From positions 30,397 through 94,396 of the forward strand of contig JAAYYU010000191.1 of the NCBI GenBank assembly GCA_012515235.1: a DNA stretch of 64,000 nucleotides, given 5' to 3'. Positions within the stretch are counted from its first letter, which is position 1; each line of letters opens with the position of its first letter. The notes below the pieces were generated by a model. That model was not told where the DNA came from. It saw nothing but the letters and a program-made list of their open reading frames with translations, and searched no databases. The stretch comes from Candidatus Anammoximicrobium sp. Lineage in GTDB: Bacteria; Planctomycetota; Planctomycetia; Pirellulales; Pirellulaceae. The translations under genes and the position numbers were made by a program. Positions 17,874 to 25,385 of this stretch are shown piece after piece.

Positions 17874-20800
17874 ATGAACTCCTTCGGCCTGCCCCATCTC
17901 GTGTTGGCTCTCGTCTGTTTCGTGACGGCTGCCATGTCAGCCGACGATGGCGGCGGCGCGGAGATTCCGGTACGCGACTTGCAACAGATCTGTACCGGGC
18001 CTGAGCCGAACGACGCCGAACGGTCGATGGCCGACGTGCTGCGGACGAGCTTGCGGGACCTGTACGGCGCGGAACTGTCGGTCGTCGCGGCGTGGCCGGA
18101 GGCCGGTCAGCCGGCGATCGTCCTGGGACGCTCGGCAGCGATTGCCGCCCGCGCGATCCGCAGCGAAGAGCTGGAACGCGTCAAGCACGACGGGTATGTG
18201 ATCCGCGGCGAAGGCCGGCGCATCGCCTTGGCGGGTTACGCGCCGCAGGGGACGATCTATGCCACGTACGCTTTTCTGCGGCTGGCCGGGCTCAAGCTCT
18301 ACCCCTGGCGCAATTCTGAAGCGGTCGAAGTCCGCCAGTCGCTGTCCGGCGGGATGCTGCCGCCGCTGGCGATCGCCAGCCGGCCGTTTTTCGAGCGGCG
18401 AGATCTGCTGGGTTATCTGGATCGCGGACGCTGGGGCGCGTCGCTGACCGAATATAGCCTGGGCGAGTTTCGTGCCCTGCAGAATCACGAGTACTTCCAA
18501 GGCAAAGGCTGGCTGGGCGGCGATCACACTGCGCCCTACCTGGTGCCGATGGCCAAGTACTACGACGAGCATCCGGAATACTACGCCATGCAGGACAGCA
18601 AGCGGCTGCCCAAGAACACGGAGAACTGCCGCGTCGCCCTCTGCCTCAGCAATCCAGCGGTCCATCGGATTGCCGCCGAGCGGGCGCTGGAGTGGATGGC
18701 CGACCAGAACCAGCGCCGGTTCTTCCACATCACCGACGGCGATACGCGCGAGTGCCGGTGCCCCGCGTGTACGGCGATGGATCTCGATCCCGGCTCGTGT
18801 ACCGACCGCTATCTGAAATGGGTGAACTCGGTGGCCGGCGCCGTCGGCGAAAAGCACCCGGAAAACGTGGTCATGGCGCTGGCTTACGGCAACACGACCC
18901 GCCCGCCGCTGGAGACCAAGCCCGCCGCGAACGTCGTCGTGCTGTATTGCCCCTGGTACTGGACCTCGCGCACGACCTCGGCGACCGGCTGGGCCAACCC
19001 GCTGAACGTCACGGCAATGAAGGAATTCACAGCCTGGGCGATGAAGTTCCCGGACCAGGTGGGACTGTACGACTACCCGGACAATTGGTTCGGTGGGCTG
19101 GCCGAGCGGCTCAAGTTCCTGGCCAAGCGTGGAGTCCGAGTGTTCTATGCCTGCGGCGGCCACGGCGACTTGTACCAATGGGTCAACGCCCGCCTGCTGT
19201 GGGACCCGTGCCTGAACACGGAGGATCTGGTCGAGGAGTTCGTCCACGCCTACTACGGCCCCGCCGCCGATCCGATGCGGAATTATCTGCGGCTGAAACA
19301 ACAAACCATCGAGCGACGCCTGATCCATACCCGTGAACCTTTCCGAGACGCCGAGTTTCTACAGCGGACCGCCGAGTTGATGCAGCGTGCCGAAGCGGCA
19401 GCCCAGGCGGCGGACGACCGAACCAAACTCCGTATCCTCGACAGCGTCGGCGAGGCACGCGCGGTCGTCCTCCAGTACCGGCACCCCCAAAGCGGCCCGC
19501 GCGAATTGCGTGTGGAACCATCCCCATACCGGCGCGACCTGGAGCAGTTCCTTACGCAGGCGTTGCTGGTCGAGGAGCTGTGTCAGCGGCTCGGCAACCG
19601 CTACGCCGCCAAGACGCAGCGTGGCCAACTCCAAGAGCGGTTGCAGATGCTCGGACTGTGGAGCCAATCACCCGACGCCCCAGCGGATCAGGCCGAGCCG
19701 GGCGACAAGCTTCGGGAGCGCGTACTGGCGTCGTTCGACGAGCAGCTGCGGACTCGATCAACGACGCCGGGGGACGTCACGCCGAAAACGGTTTGCTGCT
19801 CGTTCGCCGAACCGGAGCAATTCGCCAAGTGGATCTCCGACGGCTCTCGCAAGGAGTTGATCTCGCCGCCGGAGAAACACACGCGTCAACAGCCGTCTGG
19901 CCAACCTCTTAGCGGCGTGCGCATCCGTGCCCCGTTGTCCGCACTGCCCGTGATTCCGCACGGCAAGCGGCAGATCCACGCCGGTCGGTTCTACGCCGAG
20001 ACGACCTTCGATCCGCCGCTGGACGCCACCGGCTGCCAGTTCGTGAGTTTCCACGTCCACGCTTCTGCCGACGTGCCGGCCACGATCTACATCAACGACG
20101 TCCACAGCGACGTCGACCTGCACGCGGGCGAGCAGATCGTACGGATCGACATGCGCCAATTCGACGTGAAAGGCCGGTTCTCGTACGCCGACTGGGACCA
20201 TCAACTCCACCGCATCAGTCTGGACATCTGGCCGCAGGACAACGACTACCCCTATCCGCCGGCCAAAGACACGGATGTCACGCTGTTCAGCATGACCGCC
20301 AGCAATCACGATCCGCAGATTGAAAAGCTCCCGCACCGCGGGCAGGCAATCTGGCTGTGCCAATTCCGGCCCAACCTGGCACGCGGCGTGGCCGTACCGC
20401 GCACCCTGTACGACCAATACCTGCAACGGCAGCGTTACAAACACGTGGGGCTGGACTACGGCTCCCGCTGGATCAGCGAGCGCTTCCGCACCTTTACCGA
20501 GCATCGGGCCGTCACTCCCATCTTCGCGATCGTCGTAAGCGACCCCGCGACGCCGGCGCAGCGGCACACGGCGGAACACCTGCAAACCTGCCTGGAGAAG
20601 ACGTTCGGCGTGCGGCTCCCCGTGCGATCCGCCGAAGCCGCAGCCGGCGACTGGGCGGACAACGCGATCCTGCTCGACCGCCAGGCGTGCGTCGCATCGG
20701 GACGAATCAGCGACGACGAACTTCGTTATGTCGGTCCCGGCGGCTTTCTGATCAACGCCCACCAAGGCCGGATCGCCATCGCCGGCCCCAACGACGCGGG

Positions 20801-21257
20801 CACGATGGCTGGCGTGCTGCGCTACCTGGAGGACCACGGCGCGCGATTCTTCGAACCGCAGCGGACCGTGTTGCCCGACCACCGCAGCGAATTTCTTCAC
20901 GAACTGTATCTGCCCGACTGGCCGCATTTCCGGGCCGAGTCAGCGGAACTTGCGCTCTGGCAGGACCGGCCAGCGGCCACGGCGCCGGCCGCCGCTCTTC
21001 CGCCGATCCAGGCTCCAACTCCCCCCGACGTCGCCGCTGCCGAGAAGCTCGCAGCAGCCATCAAGGACGTCGCCCGGTCAGCCGGCAACGCACTGCCGCC
21101 GTCTCTGCTACAGGACGCCCGTCGTTCGCCCCTTTCCCGCTATGTCGCCCGCCGCCTCGTCTGGGCCCCCACGGCGGACGCGACCAGGCTGATCCGTGAG
21201 TTCCGGAGCGAGGCGTCTCGGTCGTCGGACGCGATTCCCGCAGGTCCCGGCCGCTAA
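17874..21257 (+). CDS. DUF4838 domain-containing secreted protein (glycoside-hydrolase-associated)
   Basis: Signal peptide MNSFGLPHLVLALVCFVTAAMSA after SD AAGGAGGA; alpha-glucuronidase-N-like segment AIVLGRSAAI...YATYAFLRLAGLKLYPW; ITDGDTRECRCPACTAMD. Confidence 0.75.
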   Translation: MNSFGLPHLVLALVCFVTAAMSADDGGGAEIPVRDLQQICTGPEPNDAERSMADVLRTSLRDLYGAELSVVAAWPEAGQPAIVLGRSAAIAARAIRSEELERVKHDGYVIRGEGRRIALAGYAPQGTIYATYAFLRLAGLKLYPWRNSEAVEVRQSLSGGMLPPLAIASRPFFERRDLLGYLDRGRWGASLTEYSLGEFRALQNHEYFQGKGWLGGDHTAPYLVPMAKYYDEHPEYYAMQDSKRLPKNTENCRVALCLSNPAVHRIAAERALEWMADQNQRRFFHITDGDTRECRCPACTAMDLDPGSCTDRYLKWVNSVAGAVGEKHPENVVMALAYGNTTRPPLETKPAANVVVLYCPWYWTSRTTSATGWANPLNVTAMKEFTAWAMKFPDQVGLYDYPDNWFGGLAERLKFLAKRGVRVFYACGGHGDLYQWVNARLLWDPCLNTEDLVEEFVHAYYGPAADPMRNYLRLKQQTIERRLIHTREPFRDAEFLQRTAELMQRAEAAAQAADDRTKLRILDSVGEARAVVLQYRHPQSGPRELRVEPSPYRRDLEQFLTQALLVEELCQRLGNRYAAKTQRGQLQERLQMLGLWSQSPDAPADQAEPGDKLRERVLASFDEQLRTRSTTPGDVTPKTVCCSFAEPEQFAKWISDGSRKELISPPEKHTRQQPSGQPLSGVRIRAPLSALPVIPHGKRQIHAGRFYAETTFDPPLDATGCQFVSFHVHASADVPATIYINDVHSDVDLHAGEQIVRIDMRQFDVKGRFSYADWDHQLHRISLDIWPQDNDYPYPPAKDTDVTLFSMTASNHDPQIEKLPHRGQAIWLCQFRPNLARGVAVPRTLYDQYLQRQRYKHVGLDYGSRWISERFRTFTEHRAVTPIFAIVVSDPATPAQRHTAEHLQTCLEKTFGVRLPVRSAEAAAGDWADNAILLDRQACVASGRISDDELRYVGPGGFLINAHQGRIAIAGPNDAGTMAGVLRYLEDHGARFFEPQRTVLPDHRSEFLHELYLPDWPHFRAESAELALWQDRPAATAPAAALPPIQAPTPPDVAAAEKLAAAIKDVARSAGNALPPSLLQDARRSPLSRYVARRLVWAPTADATRLIREFRSEASRSSDAIPAGPGR

Positions 21258-21473
21258 GCACCAAACGGGGAACTGCCACGGAACGTCGCCGTCGATTACG
21301 GCACGGTGATCGAAATGGGGTCAGGCTTACAGAATTCAATTTTGGCCGAGCAGGGTCGTGCCATATGGCTGGCGCCAAGATCGGCCAAAATTGAATTCTG
21401 TAAGCCTGACCCCGACACCAAAACCGTGACTTCATGAACGACGCGGAAAAGTGCCGAGATTCCGTTTGGCATC
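21254..21473. repeat. Dispersed palindromic element, copy 1 (MITE/REP-like)
   Basis: Ends gcaccaaacgggg / ttccgtttggc; central inverted repeat GGGGTCAGGCTTACAGAATTCAATTTTGGCCGA (21317-21349) with its exact reverse complement at 21381-21413. Confidence 0.85.
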
Positions 21474-21486
21474 GTTCGAGAACTAA

Positions 21487-21557
21487 GTGAGCGGAATGGC
21501 GCTAGCCACCGGTCTCCGGTTGGCCGCATTACCGGCGGCTAGCGCCGTACCGCTCAC
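21487..21557. repeat. Second, unrelated inverted repeat (27-nt arms, 17-nt spacer)
   Basis: GTGAGCGGAATGGCGCTAGCCACCGGT vs reverse complement of ACCGGCGGCTAGCGCCGTACCGCTCAC; 3 mismatches. Confidence 0.75.
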
Positions 21558-21689
21558 GTGACATCGGACAGTTATTTCTCGAACGATGCTAAATGAACTG
21601 CCAGCCGGAATCTTCCAGGGGTTTCATCGCGAGGATGCGAGCCGACGGTGATCGCCATCGTTCGGGGTCCGCCTCGAACGGACGGCGGT

Positions 21690-22223
21690 CTCGCTGGTCA
21701 TCGTTCTTTCCCCGTCTCGCCTACGGATGTTTCCGCTTGACCAGGCGATTCGGCAACCGCGATACTCGTGGGTGCGGCGCCGCGGCCAGGGCAGCGGGCC
21801 GCTCGACTTAAACGTCCGCGAGTCGATCACCTCGGCGATGCGCCCGGTCCGTTTCCCACCCTGCAGGCCGACCCCGCAGCCGCGGATGAGATTGTCGTGG
21901 ACAAGGAGATTGCGGGCCGGTTCCGTGAGGACCATGCCCTTGACCAGAGGATCGACCTCGCCGCGGACATAAACCTGGTTGTCGCTCACGATGGTATCGT
22001 CCGCCGACACGCCGATGCCCACCCGGGTTCGGGAATCGTCCCGCACACAGGTCAGATCGATCACGTTCCCGCTGATGATCGTGTTGGCCGAGGGCAGATG
22101 ACGGGCGTCGCCGGACCCGTTGGCTTAGATCGCCGACGTGCTGAAGTTGACGAAGATGTTGTCCTTGATGATGACAGGCGTGGAGCCGTGGCACGTGCGG
22201 ATGGCGCAGCCGCCGTAGACCAT
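21690..22223 (-). pseudogene. Remnant of a right-handed beta-helix-like protein with internal stop
   Basis: Minus-strand reading: MVYGGCAIRTCHGSTPVIIKDNIFVNFSTSAI*ANGSGDARHLPSANTIISGNVIDLTCVRDDSRTRVGIGVSADDTIVSDNQVYVRG...LLVHDNLIRGCGVGLQGG; TAA at 22127-22125 in an otherwise coherent frame. Confidence 0.65.
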
Positions 22224-22339
22224 CTCCTGCTCGAATCCTTTCAATGCCTCATTGATTCCGTTGATAACGTACTCAACAAGGTCGGATCGTATTTCAAGAT
22301 GACCTTTTCACCGGACAGTATCTTTGCAGGAAAGAATTT

Positions 22340-22588
22340 TTGATCGCGCGCTTACTCGCTCCCGATGTGCCCGAACCCGTGGCGTTCAGTTGTCGCGAGG
22401 AGGGCTCTGTTTACCTCCGCACATCGCTGATCCGCCCGCGACCCGCGGATGACATTGCCGCCGGGACGGATCCGAAGTTCACGTTTTCGGCCTTCTGCAA
22501 AGAGGCCCTTGCGCTCCCAGGGCTGTTCGACCGCGTCGATCGAGAACTCGCCGAGGCTTACAAGCGTAGTCATGATGACGAAGAATGA
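22340..22588 (+). CDS. Short hypothetical ORF (possibly a gene remnant)
   Basis: 82 aa; C-terminal half (DPKFTFSAFCKEALALPGLFDRVDRELAEAYKRSHDDEE) looks protein-like. Confidence 0.3.
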   Translation: MIARLLAPDVPEPVAFSCREEGSVYLRTSLIRPRPADDIAAGTDPKFTFSAFCKEALALPGLFDRVDRELAEAYKRSHDDEE

Positions 22589-22738
22589 TCGCTTGGCCAA
22601 CGGTCTGGAACTTGTGCCAATGTGGGCGGAACTCCGACCCCGCCCGATCGGACGATCTTTGAGGCGCAACAGGTGAAAACGCGGCCTGGCGCGGTCTGCC
22701 GGGCGGGCGGATCGCGGGCAAGGCGTGTGCCCCGGCGA

Positions 22739-23227
22739 TCAGATTTCCGGCTCCCCACTCCGCAGATGGTCCAGCTTCGACGTCAGTGTCCGAAGTTGCT
22801 CTTCGAGTGACGCCAGACGTTCGAGAAGTCCCGCCTGCGTGTCGCGGGCAGCTTCGAGCAGACGGCGTTCCCGGCGGTACGCAATGAGTTGCGGACGATT
22901 CAGGTGCAAGCGTGCGATGTGGAAAGCCCCGGTCTCGGTGAGCGCCCGCAGGCTGCCGTCGTCCTGTTCGGCCACGTGCAAGTCCATCGCGTCGCGAAGC
23001 GGGTGAAGGACACGCTGGGACGAGTCAGGCTGCCAACAGTCGCCTTTGAATTCGTTACAGGGATGGCAGCAGTAAACCCAGTTGTCCGGCTCGTGCAGGC
23101 CTCCTCGGGAGCGAGGCTGGAAGTGGTCCACCGTGAGTTCCGCTCCCACGTCACGCTCCGCAACCCCACAGTAGCCGCAACGGAACCCGAATCGGTGCCG
23201 CAACGCCTCTCGCTGCTCTTGGCGCAT
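22739..23227 (-). CDS. HNH endonuclease family protein
   Basis: FRCGYCGVAERDVGAELTVDHFQPRSRGGLHEPDNWVYCCHPCNEFKGD, canonical CxxC-DH-N-CxxCN-K HNH core. Confidence 0.88.
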   Translation of the reverse strand: MRQEQREALRHRFGFRCGYCGVAERDVGAELTVDHFQPRSRGGLHEPDNWVYCCHPCNEFKGDCWQPDSSQRVLHPLRDAMDLHVAEQDDGSLRALTETGAFHIARLHLNRPQLIAYRRERRLLEAARDTQAGLLERLASLEEQLRTLTSKLDHLRSGEPEI

Positions 23228-23230
23228 GGG

Positions 23231-23584
23231 CTACGTGTCCCGTCGCGAACCAGGCCCCCCCACCAACAAGGCGGCCAGTTCACCCTGAATGGCCCGCCGT
23301 TCGACCTGGGCTTCCGCCAACACGTCGTGAAGATGGTGGGCCAACGTTGCTCGGCGGCGAGCCAGGGCCTCCAGGGCACGGTTCTGGGTGTCGAGTTCTT
23401 GTCGCTCCTCCCGCAGACGCTCCGTGGCCGGGGCAAGGTAGGTCGCTTCGGCGGACTGAAGTTCCTCAACCAAGGACTCGAGTTCGTTACGCTCGGTGTC
23501 TGCGATCGCGCCCGCGCTTTCACGCTGACGTAGCAGTTCAAAACGTCGCCGTGTCTGCTCGTCCCACATTGGGAATTGCCTCAC
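23231..23584 (-). CDS. Small coiled-coil protein, coupled upstream of the HNH gene
   Basis: 117 aa, heptad-rich (LESLVEELQSAEATYLAPATERLREERQELDTQNRALEALARRRATLAHHL); ends 4 nt before the HNH start. Confidence 0.7.
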   Translation of the reverse strand: MRQFPMWDEQTRRRFELLRQRESAGAIADTERNELESLVEELQSAEATYLAPATERLREERQELDTQNRALEALARRRATLAHHLHDVLAEAQVERRAIQGELAALLVGGPGSRRDT

Positions 23585-23764
23585 GCTGTCTGAATAACAC
23601 TGGCCCCCGTCACAAACCGACCCGGCTCGGCCACGATGGTCTCCAAGGATGTCCTTGGGGCTTCCAATGTAGTTTACTCTTGCGAGCAGTTGGCGGGAAG
23701 ACCTGACGCAGGATACTTCAGGGCTCGGGCCGTGTCTTGACGCGACCAGCGCGCAGCGCTGCCG

Positions 23765-25309
23765 CTACGGAGAAGCAAGTGCCACCGGCTTGCCCGATGG
23801 ATCGTTGCGTTCGTCGCTGGGATCGCGCAGACGCACGAAGTCGGCGTCGCAGCGATCGAGTTCTTGCCGCAGCAGCTGGTGCAACCGGTCGCGCACGGCA
23901 CGGTGTTCGGGGCGGGCGGCGAGGTTAGTGAGTTCTTCGGGATCGGTTTGGATGTCGTACAACTCGTCGGGCTCCTTGGCGCCCAGATAGCGCACGTACT
24001 TGTACCTCCCGTGCCGCAGGGCGACGTAGTAGGGGACGCCGGAATGGATCGCCTCCTTGCCGCGGGACAGGGCCTTGGTCACGTCGGAACCGTAGTCCTG
24101 GCCGGTGTGCTCGTACAGCGTGGGGTGGTCCCACTCGGCGTTCTGCGGGTCCAGCAGCAGCGGCGTGATGTCGCGGCCGTGCATCTTCCAGGGCGGTTCG
24201 ATGCCGGCCTGCGAGAAGAACGTGACGACCAGATCGGGCGCGTTGACGGGGTGCGGGCAGTATTGTCCTGCGGGGATCGTGCCCGGCATGCTCACGATCA
24301 GCGGCGAGCGGTAGGTGGCTTCGTACGGCGCCACCTTTTGCCGCATGCCGTGTTCGCCGTTGGCAAACCCCTGGTCCGAACTGTAGACGACCAGCGTGTT
24401 GCTCAGTTGGCCGGACGCCTTCAGCGCTTCGATCAGCCGTCCTACGCCTTCATCCACGGCGGCCATGCATTCGTTCACCTGCTGCAGCCACTGGCTGTAG
24501 GTCTTGTTGCCGTTGCGGAAAACGGGTTCGCCGTTGTCGCCCGGCTTCCAGGCTTGGGTCCGCTCCAGATAGCTCGGCTTGCCCTCCCGGGGCCCGAAGA
24601 TGCCCGCCGGCGGTTCGGCCTTCTGACCCGCATACGCGCCCTTGTGCCGCGGCGCGGGAGTAGTAGGGCCGTGGATCGCGCCGTAGCACAGCCACAGGTA
24701 CCACGGTCTGTCCGGATCGCGGTTTTCGCCGCGGATGTAGCGGACGGCCCAGTCGGTGTAATTGTCGGTCGAGTAGCCCTCGACCATCCGCTCCCGGCCG
24801 TTGAAGTCCGTCACTTGGCGGCCGTAGTAACTGCCCGCGTTCTCCGGATGCTTGGGCCGGTTCCAGACGATCTGAAAGTCCCAGTCGCGGCCCCAGCCGG
24901 CATCGGTTCCGGTGTGCCATTTGCCGATCTGAGCGGTCTGGTATCCGCGCCGGCGGAACTCGGCGGGCCAGAACCGGCACTGCTCCGGATCGTACTCGCT
25001 GCCCGGATACTGGCCCGCCATGCGCATGGACTGGATGGCGTGCGGATGATGCCCGGTCAGCAGCGAGGCCCGCGATGGCATGCACCACGAGCCGAGATAG
25101 GCGCCCTGAAAGCGGACGCCCGCCTTGGCCAGCGCGTCGATGTGCGGCGTGCGGGCCAGCGGGTAGGCGCCCTCGTAACAACTGACGGTCTTCGGCGAGT
25201 GATCGTCGGCGTAAACGAACAAGATGTTGGGCCGCCGTGGCGCCGGCGTGGCGGCACTGCAGACGATGGTCGCGTTCAAACACAGCAGGGCGACAAACAA
25301 ACGTTGCAT
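23765..25309 (-). CDS. Sulfatase (arylsulfatase A-like, secreted, Cys-type)
   Basis: RRPNILFVYADDHSPKTVSCY; formylglycine motif CMPSRASLLTG; signal peptide MQRLFVALLCLNATIVCSAA. Confidence 0.92.
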   Translation of the reverse strand: MQRLFVALLCLNATIVCSAATPAPRRPNILFVYADDHSPKTVSCYEGAYPLARTPHIDALAKAGVRFQGAYLGSWCMPSRASLLTGHHPHAIQSMRMAGQYPGSEYDPEQCRFWPAEFRRRGYQTAQIGKWHTGTDAGWGRDWDFQIVWNRPKHPENAGSYYGRQVTDFNGRERMVEGYSTDNYTDWAVRYIRGENRDPDRPWYLWLCYGAIHGPTTPAPRHKGAYAGQKAEPPAGIFGPREGKPSYLERTQAWKPGDNGEPVFRNGNKTYSQWLQQVNECMAAVDEGVGRLIEALKASGQLSNTLVVYSSDQGFANGEHGMRQKVAPYEATYRSPLIVSMPGTIPAGQYCPHPVNAPDLVVTFFSQAGIEPPWKMHGRDITPLLLDPQNAEWDHPTLYEHTGQDYGSDVTKALSRGKEAIHSGVPYYVALRHGRYKYVRYLGAKEPDELYDIQTDPEELTNLAARPEHRAVRDRLHQLLRQELDRCDADFVRLRDPSDERNDPSGKPVALASP

Positions 25310-25385
25310 GGATTCAGCTCCCTCGCGACTCGTTCGTAGGGCGGAATTCATTCTGCCCGAGCGGACTGGAGTCCGCCCCACTTAG

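Noticed and set aside
21768-22343. 191-aa plus-strand ORF as a real gene
   Set aside because: Antisense to the beta-helix pseudogene; Asp/Val/Arg-rich shadow pattern.
22739-23584. HNH pair as a restriction-modification or retron-type defence system
   Set aside because: No methyltransferase, reverse transcriptase, ATPase or other defence gene adjacent; reported only as a gene pair of unknown function.
23864-25339. 491-aa plus-strand ORF
   Set aside because: Antisense to the sulfatase gene with intact CMPSR motif.
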